DNA of 64,000 nt. It comes from an uncultured Oxalobacteraceae bacterium (GTDB taxonomy: Bacteria > Pseudomonadota > Gammaproteobacteria > Burkholderiales > Burkholderiaceae_D). Positions within the stretch are counted from its first letter, which is position 1. Every line of letters starts with the position of its first letter. This document shows positions 41,653 through 52,410 of this stretch, in pieces. Location of the stretch: positions 43,449 through 107,448 of the forward strand of contig CAITOF010000095.1 of NCBI GenBank assembly GCA_903893945.1, in the 5' to 3' direction. The notes under the pieces were generated by a model. That model saw nothing but the letters and a program-made list of their open reading frames with translations. It was not told the origin of the DNA and did not search any database. The position numbers and the translations under genes were made by a program.

Positions 41653-44208
41653 ATGCAACCTCTGGCACAAAGGCTGAAGGAACAGTTAAAAGGGCGGCAC
41701 CAGCTCCTCACGTCGGCTTTTTCACAAAACAATAAAAAGCCGGAAGCGCTGCTGCATGATCTGTGTCACAGTGTTGATGTGGCGCTGATTGAACTGTGGC
41801 ATGAAATCAAAATCCCCAAAGAAGCCAGCCTGGTCGGCGTTGGCGGTTATGGCCGTGGTGAACTGTTTCCTTATTCTGATGTCGATGTACTTATCCTTTT
41901 GCCCCGCCCGGCCGACAGCGAATTAAAGAAAAGGCTTGAGTCACTGGTACAGCAATTGTGGGATCTCGGTCTGGAAATAGGCCACAGCATCCGGACCATC
42001 GATGAATGTCTGCAGGAATCGGCCGCAGACATTACTGTCCAGACCAGCCTGCTCGAAGCCCGGCTCATTGCAGGCAGCCGGAAATTGTTTCGTTCACTGA
42101 ACGAACAGACCCGTGCCGCGATGAATCCGCAGGCCTTCTTTCAGGCCAAGACGCTCGAATTGCGCCAACGGCATGTCAAGTATGAGGACACACCCTACAG
42201 TCTCGAGCCCAACTGCAAGGAAAGCCCGGGTGGACTGCGCGACCTGCAGGTCATACTCTGGATCTCCAGAGCGGCAGGATTGGGAAACTCGTGGTCGGAA
42301 CTGGCTGCCCGCGGCTTAATTACCAGTCGTGAAGCGCGCCAGCTACGCCGCAATGAAAATGCATTCAAGGATATACGGATCCGCCTCCACATATACTCAA
42401 AACGGCGCGAAGACCGCCTGGTGTTTGATGTGCAGACGCCCATTGCAGAAACCTTCGGATTTCCGTCAACACCCACGCGCCGCTCCAGTGAATACCTCAT
42501 GCAACGCTATTATTGGGCCGCCAAGACAGTGACGCAACTGAACACGATATTACTGCAGAACATAGAAGCAAAACTGTTCACAACCAACTCGGAACCGCAC
42601 CCGGTCAACGCCGATTTCAGCGAAATCAATGGCTTCATAGAACCGCGCGACCTGAAATTGTTTGAGCAGCGTCCATCTGCCATTCTGGAAGTGTTCCTGC
42701 TGCTTGAGCTCCATTCCGAACTCAAAGGCATGTCTGCTCCAACCCTGCGCGCACTGTGGCATGCCCGCTTCAGAATCGATAACCGGTTCATACGTAATCC
42801 GGTAAACCAGAATTTATTTCTGCAGATACTTCAGGCGCCACAGGGCGTCACCCATGCCTTTCGGGGCATGAACCAAATGAGCATACTGGGACGATACCTG
42901 CCAAACTTTCGACGCATCATCGGCCAGATGCAGCACGACCTGTTTCATGTTTACACGGTCGATCAGCACATCCTGATGGTGCTTCGCAATTTACGCCGCT
43001 TTACCATGCCAGAGCACGCGCATGAATATCCCTTCTGCAGCCAGCTTATTGCCAACTTCCCCCAGCACTGGATCCTGTATGTCGCCGCACTTTTTCATGA
43101 CATTGCCAAAGGTCGCAACGGAGACCATTCACAACTGGGTGGCCAGGATGCAAAACAGTTTTGCCGCCAGCATCGACTGCCAAAGGAACAGACTGAATTA
43201 ATTGTGTTTCTGGTTGAACATCACCTGTTAATGTCACAGGTCGCCCAGAAACAGGATCTGTCAGATCCGGACGTTATCCAGCATTTCGCCGGCGTTGTCA
43301 AAGATGAGCGACACCTTACCGCGTTGTACCTGCTCACTGTCGCAGACATTCGCGGCACCAGCCCCAAGGTATGGAATGCCTGGAAAGGCAAATTGCTCGA
43401 AGATTTATATCGCCTGACATTGCGTACGTTAGGTGGGGAAATTCCTTCACCGGACCGCGAACTCAAGAACCGCCAGGAAGAGGCCTTGAAAAACCTGCGT
43501 TTGTTTGGCTTACCCGAAGATGCCCACCTCGAATTCTGGAAGCAGCTGGATCTGGTCTATTTTTTGCGGAACGACGCCAACGATATCGTGTGGCAAACCC
43601 GCGCCTTCTGCAGTGTCGTCAACAGCACGAGACCGGTTGTCAAATGCCGCACGGCACCGATAGGGGAAGGGCTACAGGTCGCTGTCTACATCAAGGATCA
43701 ACCCGACCTGTTTGCGCGCATCTGCAGTTATTTTGATGCCAAGGGGTTCAGCATTCTGGATGCAAAAATTCACACCACGCAGCATCATTACGCCCTCGAC
43801 ACTTTTTTGATTTCCGCCTCTGAATTTTCAAAAAACTATCGGGATATCATCAGCCTGGTCGAACATGAATTAACGGAACTGCTTATTTTGCCATCGGAAC
43901 TGCCGTCACCGAAGAAAGGTCGATTGTCGCGCCTGTCACGTACCTTCCCCGTGAATCCAACGGTGGATTTATTACCCGACGAACGCGGTCAATATTACCT
44001 GCTTTCGCTGACTGCCAATGACCGCAATGGCCTGCTTTATTCGATTGCGAGAGTGCTGGCCAAATACAAAATTAATCTGCACACCGCAAAAATCATGACT
44101 CTGGGTGAACGCGTCGAAGACGTTTTTCTGATCGATGGCGCTGCACTGCAAAATGCACGGATGCAGATTCAGCTCGAGACCGACCTGCTGGACGCTTTGT
44201 CTGTTTAA
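41653..44208 (+). CDS. glnD: [Protein-PII] uridylyltransferase/uridylyl-removing enzyme
   Basis: NTase '[23 protein letters not shown]', HD '[22 protein letters not shown]', two C-terminal ACT domains. Confidence 0.97.
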   Translation: MQPLAQRLKEQLKGRHQLLTSAFSQNNKKPEALLHDLCHSVDVALIELWHEIKIPKEASLVGVGGYGRGELFPYSDVDVLILLPRPADSELKKRLESLVQQLWDLGLEIGHSIRTIDECLQESAADITVQTSLLEARLIAGSRKLFRSLNEQTRAAMNPQAFFQAKTLELRQRHVKYEDTPYSLEPNCKESPGGLRDLQVILWISRAAGLGNSWSELAARGLITSREARQLRRNENAFKDIRIRLHIYSKRREDRLVFDVQTPIAETFGFPSTPTRRSSEYLMQRYYWAAKTVTQLNTILLQNIEAKLFTTNSEPHPVNADFSEINGFIEPRDLKLFEQRPSAILEVFLLLELHSELKGMSAPTLRALWHARFRIDNRFIRNPVNQNLFLQILQAPQGVTHAFRGMNQMSILGRYLPNFRRIIGQMQHDLFHVYTVDQHILMVLRNLRRFTMPEHAHEYPFCSQLIANFPQHWILYVAALFHDIAKGRNGDHSQLGGQDAKQFCRQHRLPKEQTELIVFLVEHHLLMSQVAQKQDLSDPDVIQHFAGVVKDERHLTALYLLTVADIRGTSPKVWNAWKGKLLEDLYRLTLRTLGGEIPSPDRELKNRQEEALKNLRLFGLPEDAHLEFWKQLDLVYFLRNDANDIVWQTRAFCSVVNSTRPVVKCRTAPIGEGLQVAVYIKDQPDLFARICSYFDAKGFSILDAKIHTTQHHYALDTFLISASEFSKNYRDIISLVEHELTELLILPSELPSPKKGRLSRLSRTFPVNPTVDLLPDERGQYYLLSLTANDRNGLLYSIARVLAKYKINLHTAKIMTLGERVEDVFLIDGAALQNARMQIQLETDLLDALSV

Positions 44209-44264
44209 CTTTTATTTAACCTGCACATCAAGTGCAACAGCCGCTTTTTTACAGTTTGCAAATT

Positions 44265-45023
44265 ATGACCAATCAAAATAACGAATCGCTGCGACTCTCA
44301 AAACGCATGTCCGAACTGGGACTGTGCTCGCGCCGGGAAGCCGACGAGTGGATCAGCAAAGGCTGGGTGCGCGTGGACGGTAAGGTGATCTCTGAACTGG
44401 GCACCAAGATTTTTCCGGATCAACGCATCACCATCGAGCGCCAGGCGGCTGCCGAACAGTCCAAGCGCGTGACGGTGCTAATCAACAAACCGGTCGGCTA
44501 CGTGAGCGGTCAGGCCGAAGATGGTTACGAACCTGCCATCTGTCTGGTGAAGCCGGAGAACCGGTGGGACGAGGATAAGCTGCCGGTCCATTTTCACCCG
44601 ACTCAGCTGCGCAGTCTGGTTGCGGCGGGCCGTCTGGATATCGATTCGACCGGCTTATTGGTGCTGACCCAGGACGGTCGCATTGCCAAGCACCTGATAG
44701 GCCAGGAAACCTCCGTTGAAAAGGAATATCTGGTACGGGTTTCGTACAGCCGGGGTGGTCGCTTGCCGGACACCGATTTAAAACGGCTGAACCATGGCCT
44801 GTCACTCGACGGCAAAGCCTTACTCCCTGCCAAGGTGCGCTGGCAGAACGACGACCAGCTCAATTTTATCCTGAAAGAAGGAAAAAAGCGCCAGATCCGC
44901 CGCATGTGTGAAGCGGTCGGATTAACCGTACTGGGGTTGAAGCGGGTGCGCATCGGGAAAGTCAAACTGGGTAATCTGCCGGAAGGGAAATGGCGCTATC
45001 TGGGTGAAACGGAATTATTCTGA
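44265..45023 (+). CDS. rRNA pseudouridine synthase (RluF/RsuA family)
   Basis: S4 '[31 protein letters not shown]', catalytic '[20 protein letters not shown]', '[16 protein letters not shown]'. Confidence 0.92.
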   Translation: MTNQNNESLRLSKRMSELGLCSRREADEWISKGWVRVDGKVISELGTKIFPDQRITIERQAAAEQSKRVTVLINKPVGYVSGQAEDGYEPAICLVKPENRWDEDKLPVHFHPTQLRSLVAAGRLDIDSTGLLVLTQDGRIAKHLIGQETSVEKEYLVRVSYSRGGRLPDTDLKRLNHGLSLDGKALLPAKVRWQNDDQLNFILKEGKKRQIRRMCEAVGLTVLGLKRVRIGKVKLGNLPEGKWRYLGETELF

Positions 45024-45160
45024 GACAGCCGGAACGTCAGTCCGGGGCGCGGCTTCCGGCATGGCTCAAAGGATAACATTGCGGCAGATCCGCTTCAGAT
45101 TTCCGTCAAAACAACAAATCACGGACAACGTCGTATTTACTTCTTGCAATTAAATAAATA

Positions 45161-45176
45161 CTGTATAAAATTACAG
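45161..45176. promoter_or_regulatory. LexA (SOS) box: CTGT-ATAAAATT-ACAG
   Basis: Perfect CTGT-N8-ACAG palindrome about 33 bp upstream of the lexA start. Confidence 0.88.
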
Positions 45177-45208
45177 ACTGAACATAAACCCAGTTTGGAT
45201 ATGACATC

Positions 45209-45847
45209 ATGCAAAAGCTGACAAATCGGCAAGAACAAATACTTAACTTGATCCGTGATGCAATACAGAACACCGGATTCCCACCCACTCGCGCCGAGAT
45301 TGCGACCGAACTGGGATTCAAGTCTGCCAATGCTGCAGAAGAGCATTTGCAGGCGCTGGCACGCAAAAAAGTGATCGAATTAACGCCGGGTACATCGCGT
45401 GGCATACGATTATGCGAACCGTCCCAACTTCCGGAGCAATACAGAAGCAGCGATGCGGCCAATTCACAACTGTATTTACCCCTGGTCGGACGGGTGGCTG
45501 CCGGGTCACCGATTCTTTCCCAGGAACACATTGAAACGAATTACCACGTTGATCCGGCTCTTTTTTCTGAGCGCCCCGATTATTTACTGAAAGTTCGCGG
45601 CATGTCGATGCGCGATGCCGGCATACTTGAGGGTGACCTGCTGGCAGTTAAAAAGACAAACCAGGCCACCAACGGTCAAATCGTCGTTGCTCGTATCGGC
45701 GATGATGTCACCGTAAAACGTTTCAAAAAAACCGGTTCACTGATAGAACTGTTTCCTGAAAATCCGGATTTCAGCGTGATTAAGGTGGATACAGACGATT
45801 TCGCGGTGGAAGGACTGGCGGTTGGATTATTGCGTAGCTGGCATTAA
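45209..45847 (+). CDS. lexA: LexA transcriptional repressor
   Basis: '[47 protein letters not shown]', cleavage site 'GRVAAGSP', catalytic Ser 'GMSMRDAGI' and Lys 'LLAVKKT'. Confidence 0.97.
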   Translation: MQKLTNRQEQILNLIRDAIQNTGFPPTRAEIATELGFKSANAAEEHLQALARKKVIELTPGTSRGIRLCEPSQLPEQYRSSDAANSQLYLPLVGRVAAGSPILSQEHIETNYHVDPALFSERPDYLLKVRGMSMRDAGILEGDLLAVKKTNQATNGQIVVARIGDDVTVKRFKKTGSLIELFPENPDFSVIKVDTDDFAVEGLAVGLLRSWH

Positions 45848-45907
45848 TTCAGAATTTCATTTCAAAAAACGGCAAATAAACAGAATCACCTTCTGATGCG
45901 ATGACAT

Positions 45908-45935
45908 AAAAAAACGCCCCGCAGGGCGTTTTTTG
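45908..45935. terminator. Bidirectional terminator between lexA and lon
   Basis: aaaaaacgccc-cgca-gggcgttttttg, A/T runs on both sides, between convergent genes. Confidence 0.88.
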
Positions 45936-45953
45936 TTGCTACCTGAATTGATC

Positions 45954-48371
45954 TCAGTGCTTTACCACCGGGTCCACCGGGTCAATAACCTCACCGGGCA
46001 CCGCCGGTTTGGCACTCACCTCTATGTCCTCTTCCGCCAGCGGTTCCGGCAGTCGTTCCATCGCTATTTCCAGCACGCGATCAATCCAGCGTACAGGAAT
46101 GATCTCCAGATGATTCTTCACGTTGTCAGGAATTTCCACGAGGTCCTTCGCGTTTTCCTCAGGGATAATCACCGTTTTAATTCCACCGCGGTGTGCCGCC
46201 AATAACTTTTCTTTCAAGCCACCGATGGGTAACACTTCGCCACGCAAGGTGATTTCTCCGGTCATCGCCACATTCGCCTTGACCGGGATTCCAGTGAAGA
46301 TGGATACCAGCGCTGTCGTCATCGCTATACCGGCTGAAGGACCGTCTTTCGGCGTCGCACCTTCGGGTACGTGAATATGCACATCGGTTTTATCAAACAC
46401 ATCGGCCTTTATGCCTAACCGTTTTGCCCGGCTACGGACAACGGTACGCGCCGCTTCAATCGATTCCTTCATCACGTCGCCCAACGTACCGGTGCGAATC
46501 ACATTGCCTTTTCCGGGCATGGACACAGCTTCGATCGTCAGCAAATCGCCACCCACTTCCGTCCAAGCAAGGCCGACCACCTGACCCACCTGGTTTTCTT
46601 TGACAGCCATACCGAAATCGTAGCGTCGCACGCCCAGATATTTGTCCAGATTTTTGCAGGTAATGGTCACTTTTTTATCCTGCTTTTTCAGCAGCAGCAT
46701 CTTGACGACCTTACGGCAAATTTTGGAAATTTCACGTTCCAGCGAACGCACACCCGCTTCACGCGTGTAATAACGAATGATGTCGCGAATTGCTGTTTCC
46801 GAAATATTGATTTCGTCTTCTTTGAGTCCGTTGTTCTTGATCTGCTTGGGCAATAAATAACGTTGCGCAATACTGCTTTTCTCATCCTCGGTATAGCCCG
46901 ACAAGCGGATAACTTCCATCCTGTCTAACAATGCCGCCGGGATGTTATAGGAATTTGATGTCGCAACAAACATGACGTCCGACAGGTCAAAATCCACTTC
47001 CAGATAGTGGTCAGAGAATGTGTGATTCTGTTCCGGATCCAGCACTTCGAGCAAGGCGGACGACGGGTCACCCCTGAAATCGGCACCCATTTTATCAACT
47101 TCATCCAGCAGAAATAATGGATTTCGCACGCCGATCTTTGACAGACTCTGCAAAATTTTTCCTGGCATAGAGCCAATATAAGTACGACGGTGACCGCGAA
47201 TTTCGGCCTCGTCACGCACACCACCCAACGCCATACGAATAAATTTACGATTCGTTGCCCGCGCAATGGACTGTCCCAACGATGTCTTGCCGACACCCGG
47301 CGGACCCACGAAGCACAATATCGGGGCTTTGAGTTTATCGACGCGCTGCTGCACGGCCAGATATTCCAATACCCGTTCTTTCACTTTTTCCAAACCGTAA
47401 TGATCCGCATCCAGCACTTTCTCGGCATTGGCCAGATCATTGGTGACTTTGGATTTTTTCTTCCAGGGCAAATTAATCAGCGTGTCAATGTAGTTGCGCA
47501 CCACCGTGGCCTCAGCGGACATCGCCGACATCATTTTGAGTTTCTTCAACTCGCCCATTGCTTTATCTTTGGCTTCTTTCGGCATTTTGGCGGCGATGAT
47601 TTTTTTATCGATCTCTTCTAAATCCGCCCCCTCTTCACCTTCACCCAATTCTTTCTGGATGGCTTTAACCTGTTCGTTCAAATAATATTCGCGCTGGGAT
47701 TTTTCCATTTGACGCTTTACCCGACCACGAATACGCTTCTCCACCTGAAGAATATCCAATTCTCCCTCAAGCTGCCCGAGCAGATGTTCAAGTCGTTTCG
47801 CAACACTGAATATTTCCAGTATTTCCTGCTTCTGGTCAAGTTTTAAAGGCAGATGTGCGGCGACCGTATCCGCCAACCGTCCTGCGTCATCAATACCGGA
47901 CAGAGATGCCAGAATTTCAGGAGGAATTTTCTTGTTCAGTTTTACATACTGGTCAAATTGCTGAACAATTGCCCTGCGCATGGCTTCAACCTCGGAATCG
48001 TCACTTTCTTCCGTCAACACCGGGATCAGATTGGCGACAAAATGGGTATCAAATTCCCGGATCTGGCTGATTCGTGCGCGCTGCACACCTTCCACCAGTA
48101 CTTTGACGGTGCCGTCCGGTAATTTGAGCATCTGCAGGATATTGGCAATACAGCCAATTTCATAAATATCGTCGGGAGACGGTTCGTCCTTGGCGGCGGT
48201 TTTCTGTGCGGCCAAAAGTATACTTTTACCTTGCTCCATCGCTGCTTCCAGCGCTTTTATGGACTTGGGACGACCTACGAAAAGCGGTATGACCATATGT
48301 GGAAATACAACCACATCCCGCAACGGCAACAAGGGCAACTGTGTCTGTTCAAGGGTAGGTGTCGATGTCAT
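45954..48371 (-). CDS. lon: ATP-dependent protease Lon
   Basis: 'LPLLPLRDVVVFPHMVIPLFVGR', Walker A 'GPPGVGKTSLGQSIA', catalytic 'PKDGPSAGIAMTTALVS'. Confidence 0.98.
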   Translation of the reverse strand: MTSTPTLEQTQLPLLPLRDVVVFPHMVIPLFVGRPKSIKALEAAMEQGKSILLAAQKTAAKDEPSPDDIYEIGCIANILQMLKLPDGTVKVLVEGVQRARISQIREFDTHFVANLIPVLTEESDDSEVEAMRRAIVQQFDQYVKLNKKIPPEILASLSGIDDAGRLADTVAAHLPLKLDQKQEILEIFSVAKRLEHLLGQLEGELDILQVEKRIRGRVKRQMEKSQREYYLNEQVKAIQKELGEGEEGADLEEIDKKIIAAKMPKEAKDKAMGELKKLKMMSAMSAEATVVRNYIDTLINLPWKKKSKVTNDLANAEKVLDADHYGLEKVKERVLEYLAVQQRVDKLKAPILCFVGPPGVGKTSLGQSIARATNRKFIRMALGGVRDEAEIRGHRRTYIGSMPGKILQSLSKIGVRNPLFLLDEVDKMGADFRGDPSSALLEVLDPEQNHTFSDHYLEVDFDLSDVMFVATSNSYNIPAALLDRMEVIRLSGYTEDEKSSIAQRYLLPKQIKNNGLKEDEINISETAIRDIIRYYTREAGVRSLEREISKICRKVVKMLLLKKQDKKVTITCKNLDKYLGVRRYDFGMAVKENQVGQVVGLAWTEVGGDLLTIEAVSMPGKGNVIRTGTLGDVMKESIEAARTVVRSRAKRLGIKADVFDKTDVHIHVPEGATPKDGPSAGIAMTTALVSIFTGIPVKANVAMTGEITLRGEVLPIGGLKEKLLAAHRGGIKTVIIPEENAKDLVEIPDNVKNHLEIIPVRWIDRVLEIAMERLPEPLAEEDIEVSAKPAVPGEVIDPVDPVVKH

Positions 48372-48475
48372 GAAATACCTTATTTAGTTAAATCTAAACA
48401 ACATGTTGGCATGGATACCCGAAACTCAAGTACGTCAAAAAAATTAAATATTAACACCTGGTACTCATAGGCCCT

Positions 48476-48516
48476 TTAAAAAAAAGCCACTCGCGAGGTC
48501 TACCCGGGGTGGCTTT
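48476..48516 (-). terminator. Terminator between clpX and lon
   Basis: aagccac...gtggctt 7-bp stem next to an A8-type run (U-tract on minus strand). Confidence 0.6.
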
Positions 48517-48572
48517 ATGACCTGAAACATCATTACGACTGAATTGTTCAATGCAACTGTTTCACTTTACAC

Positions 48573-49841
48573 TTAATTTGCACTTGATGCTTTGGGTTTG
48601 TCATGATAAATCAGCAATGGCTTAACGCCATGGGTTATCGTATTTTCATCGATGACCACTTTAGCGACGTTCGGTTCGCTGGGCAAATCATACATGACGT
48701 CCAACAATGCATTTTCCAGTATGGAACGCAAGCCGCGCGCGCCCGCTTTACGTGCAATCGCTTTCTTCGCGATGGCATGCAGCGCAGACGGACGAATATC
48801 CAGTTCAGCGCCTTCCATTTCGAGCAATTTGGCGTACTGCTTGATGAGTGCATTCTTGGGTTCGATCAGAATCTGGATCAGTGCATCTTCATCGAGCTCG
48901 TTGAGCGTTGCAACCACAGGCAGACGGCCGACCAGCTCCGGAATCAGGCCGAACTTGATCAGATCTTCGGGCTCGACTTCCTGCAGGTGCTGATTCGATG
49001 TCGATTCCAGCTTGCTCTTGACACTGGCAGAAAACCCGATGCCGCCTTTTTCCGACCGATTTGAAATCAGTTTCGCCAGGCCATCAAACGCCCCGCCACA
49101 GATAAACATGATGTTGGTGGTATCAATCTGGACGAAATCCTGATTGGGATGTTTTCGTCCGCCCTGCGGTGGTACCGACGCCATGGTGCCTTCTATCAGC
49201 TTTAACAGGGCCTGTTGCACACCTTCACCTGATACGTCACGAGTAATGGATGGATTATCTGACTTGCGCGAAATTTTATCGATCTCGTCGATATACACGA
49301 TACCTTTTTGTGCTTTTTCGACTTCGTAATTACAGTTTTGCAGTAATTTCTGGATAATGTTTTCCACGTCTTCGCCGACATAGCCCGCTTCGGTCAAGGT
49401 CGTTGCATCGGCGATGACGAAGGGAACGTTAAGCATCCGGGCCAATGTCTGGGCCAGTAATGTCTTGCCGGAACCGGTAGGCCCGACCAGCAAAATATTG
49501 CTCTTTGCCAGTTCAACGTCATCTTTTTTGCCCAGGTATTTCAGCCGCTTGTAATGGTTATACACAGCGACTGACAGTATGCGCTTGGCCGTGGTTTGGC
49601 CAATCACATATTGATTTAACAGGTCACATATTTCAGACGGTGTCGGTAGATCGGATTTGCTGTTTCCGATGGTCTCGATACTGGAAATTTCATCCCGGAT
49701 GATGTCGTTGCACAGGTCAATACATTCGTCACAGATGAACACAGACGGACCGGCTATCAGTTTTTTGACCTCATGCTGGCTCTTGCCACAAAATGAGCAA
49801 TAGAGCAATTTTTCACCACTGGTTGATTTTTTATCGGACAT
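48573..49841 (-). CDS. clpX: ATP-dependent protease ATP-binding subunit ClpX
   Basis: Zinc finger '[31 protein letters not shown]', Walker A '[15 protein letters not shown]'. Confidence 0.98.
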   Translation of the reverse strand: MSDKKSTSGEKLLYCSFCGKSQHEVKKLIAGPSVFICDECIDLCNDIIRDEISSIETIGNSKSDLPTPSEICDLLNQYVIGQTTAKRILSVAVYNHYKRLKYLGKKDDVELAKSNILLVGPTGSGKTLLAQTLARMLNVPFVIADATTLTEAGYVGEDVENIIQKLLQNCNYEVEKAQKGIVYIDEIDKISRKSDNPSITRDVSGEGVQQALLKLIEGTMASVPPQGGRKHPNQDFVQIDTTNIMFICGGAFDGLAKLISNRSEKGGIGFSASVKSKLESTSNQHLQEVEPEDLIKFGLIPELVGRLPVVATLNELDEDALIQILIEPKNALIKQYAKLLEMEGAELDIRPSALHAIAKKAIARKAGARGLRSILENALLDVMYDLPSEPNVAKVVIDENTITHGVKPLLIYHDKPKASSAN

Positions 49842-49962
49842 GGTACAAGTTTAAGGTAAAGAGTGGTTTGATATTACCTGTAAATAGAGAATTCGTCATC
49901 GTGAATAAAACGATTTTCAATTCCTGCAAACAGAATGAGGTTAAAAAGTCGTATTCAAAATA

Positions 49963-49988
49963 AAAAAACGCCCTTCAGGGCGTTTTTG
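49963..49988 (-). terminator. Terminator between clpP and clpX
   Basis: aaaaaaacgccc-ttca-gggcgtttttg hairpin with A/T runs. Confidence 0.8.
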
Positions 49989-49999
49989 TTGTAAATAAT

Positions 50000-50638
50000 T
50001 TAAGCCCGATGAACCATTACTTTATCTATTAATCCATACTCAACGGCATCCTCGGCGGACATGAAATTGTCGCGATCGGTGTCCTTGCCAATCTGCTCTG
50101 CGGTTTTGCCGGTGTGTTTGGCTAACATCAGGTTCAGCCGTTCACGCAAATAAAGAATTTCACGTGCCTGAATCTCGATGTCCGACGCCTGTCCCTGTGC
50201 ACCACCGAGCGGTTGATGAATCATGATGCGTGAGTTCGGCAACGAAAACCGTTTCCCTTTCGCACCGGCCGCTAACAGGAACGCCCCCATCGATGCAGCC
50301 ATACCGGTACACAAGGTCGAAACGTCCGGTTTAATGAACTGCATTGTGTCGTAGATTGCCAGACCTGCCGACACGGAGCCACCGGGTGAATTAATGTAAA
50401 ACGAAATATCCTTGTCGGGATTTTCGCTCTCCAGAAATAACAGTTGTGCAACCACCAGATTGGCCGTTTGATCATTGACAGGGCCAACCAGAAAAATGAC
50501 GCGCTCTTTTAACAACCGTGAATAGATGTCATACGAGCGTTCGCCACGTCCACTTTGCTCAATGACCATGGGAACCATGCCCAGCATGTCGGTATCTAAT
50601 GCAGAATTACGTAGTGGGTTGGTCACTGAGTTGGCCAT
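50000..50638 (-). CDS. clpP: ATP-dependent Clp protease proteolytic subunit
   Basis: '[32 protein letters not shown]', '[37 protein letters not shown]'. Confidence 0.98.
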   Translation of the reverse strand: MANSVTNPLRNSALDTDMLGMVPMVIEQSGRGERSYDIYSRLLKERVIFLVGPVNDQTANLVVAQLLFLESENPDKDISFYINSPGGSVSAGLAIYDTMQFIKPDVSTLCTGMAASMGAFLLAAGAKGKRFSLPNSRIMIHQPLGGAQGQASDIEIQAREILYLRERLNLMLAKHTGKTAEQIGKDTDRDNFMSAEDAVEYGLIDKVMVHRA

Positions 50639-50670
50639 GTATTTTCCTTGTTGGTTTGCTTTTTATCCAA

Positions 50671-52020
50671 TCAGGCTTGCGCTTGATTACCCATCAGTTC
50701 ATCAAAAGAAATCGTCTTGTCAGTTACTTTTGCTTTACCTAGCACGTAGTTAACGACGTTTTCTTCCAAAACAAGAGCCTCAACTTCGGCAAGCCGGTTT
50801 TTATCGTTGAAATAATAGCGCATGACCTGCTTGGGATCTTCATAGCTTTTTGCAAAATCGGCAACCTGGGCTTCGACCTGTTCGAAAGTCGCTTTCAATC
50901 CGTTTGCCTTGACTAATTCAGCCAGTATCAGGCCCAGGCGCACACGTCGCTCTGCCTGCGCATGGAACATCTCAAGCGGAAAAGGCACATCTTTGACATT
51001 CATTCCGCGTTGCGCCATATCCTGACGGGTCATTTCCGCCAGACGTTCCGCATCCTGGTTGATCAGGACTTTGGGCACATCAAACTCGCACACTTTTAAC
51101 AGCGCGTCCATGACACTGTTCTTGGTTTGCGCTTTAACCCGGCCACCCACTTCGCGCTCCAGATTTTCCTTGATGTCGGCCCGCATTTTGGTCAGGTCGC
51201 CATCGTCCACACCCAACAACCTGGCGAAATCGCCATCCACTTCAGGCAGATGTGCCCACTCAAGCTGGGTTAATTCGATCGTGAATTCGGCCGTTTTACC
51301 TGCCACATCCTTGCCGTGGTAGTCATCGGGAAAGGACAGGGGAAATTTTTTGGATTCGCCAACTTTCAAACCGATCGTTGCGGTTTCAAATTCAGGCAAC
51401 ATGCGGCCTTCGCCCAGAACGAATACAAATCCTTCTGATTTGCCACCCTGGAATTCGACGCCGTCGATCGTGCCGGTGAAATTGACTGTTGCCCGGTCAC
51501 CTTTTTGCGCTGAAACATCGGCACCACCATCGCCATGTTCGCCGGACTGACCTTTAACATGATAATGCACACGCTGCTTGCGCAGGATTTCGATCGTCTT
51601 GTCGATTTCGGCATCGCTCACGGTGGTCTTGACCTGTTCCACTTCAGCCGCGGTCAGGTCGCCGATGGTCAGTTCCGGATAAACTTCGAACGTCGCGTCA
51701 AAAGCAACCATGCCGTCCTGCGCCGGATCACCCGATTTTGGTGCGATGCTGGGCAGACCGGCAACACGCAATTTGTGTTCCGTCGCGGCTTCACTGAATG
51801 CACGACCGACTTTATCGTTCAGCACGTCGTTTTCAACCTGATAGCCGTATTGTGCAGCGACCATTTTCATCGGCACTTTACCTGGACGGAATCCCGGTGC
51901 TTTCGCTGTTTTCGCGCGCGCTTTCAATCGTTTTTCAACTTCCACACGCACGTCAGCCAGAGGCACGGAGATGGTAAGACGGCGTTCTAATTTACTTAAT
52001 GTTTCGACAGCAGTTGCCAT
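50671..52020 (-). CDS. tig: Trigger factor
   Basis: '[44 protein letters not shown]', FKBP '[19 protein letters not shown]'-like region. Confidence 0.96.
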   Translation of the reverse strand: MATAVETLSKLERRLTISVPLADVRVEVEKRLKARAKTAKAPGFRPGKVPMKMVAAQYGYQVENDVLNDKVGRAFSEAATEHKLRVAGLPSIAPKSGDPAQDGMVAFDATFEVYPELTIGDLTAAEVEQVKTTVSDAEIDKTIEILRKQRVHYHVKGQSGEHGDGGADVSAQKGDRATVNFTGTIDGVEFQGGKSEGFVFVLGEGRMLPEFETATIGLKVGESKKFPLSFPDDYHGKDVAGKTAEFTIELTQLEWAHLPEVDGDFARLLGVDDGDLTKMRADIKENLEREVGGRVKAQTKNSVMDALLKVCEFDVPKVLINQDAERLAEMTRQDMAQRGMNVKDVPFPLEMFHAQAERRVRLGLILAELVKANGLKATFEQVEAQVADFAKSYEDPKQVMRYYFNDKNRLAEVEALVLEENVVNYVLGKAKVTDKTISFDELMGNQAQA

Positions 52021-52046
52021 TTAATCGTCCAAATAAAAATTGTCTG

Positions 52047-52133
52047 TGGTGCGAGAAGGGGGACTCGAACCCCCACACCATTTCTGGCGTCAGGACCTAA
52101 ACCTGGTGCGTCTACCAATTTCGCCATCCTCGC
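52047..52133 (-). tRNA. tRNA-Leu (anticodon UAG), CCA encoded
   Basis: Reverse complement GCGAGGATGGCGAAATTGGTAGACGCACCAGGTTTAGGTCCTGACGCC...GGGGGTTCGAGTCCCCCTTCTCGCACCA; acceptor, anticodon and T arms pair. Confidence 0.95.
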
Positions 52134-52410
52134 GGTATTTTATGCGCAGCTGAACTGGGGTTGCTGCGCCGTTTGCAGAAAAAATAAAAGCGACTAAGTC
52201 GCCTGAATTCCCACACGCGTTTCGGCATGCGGCATTTTAACTCCAGCCGCATATTCTACAAGAAAACGTCAAAGAATGCTCTGAATTTAATGGCCAAACA
52301 GCATTATCCGGCGCATTACTCCTGCTATTTTGCCAACAGACACGGCATGCAATTTATCCGGCCCGCCCGGTGGCAATCATGTCAGAACCACAAAATTAAA
52401 TACCATTAAT

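Noticed and set aside
52047-52133. tRNA-Leu as an integration site for a mobile element
   Set aside because: No integrase, direct repeat of the tRNA 3' end or atypical gene block found next to it; both flanks look like native genes
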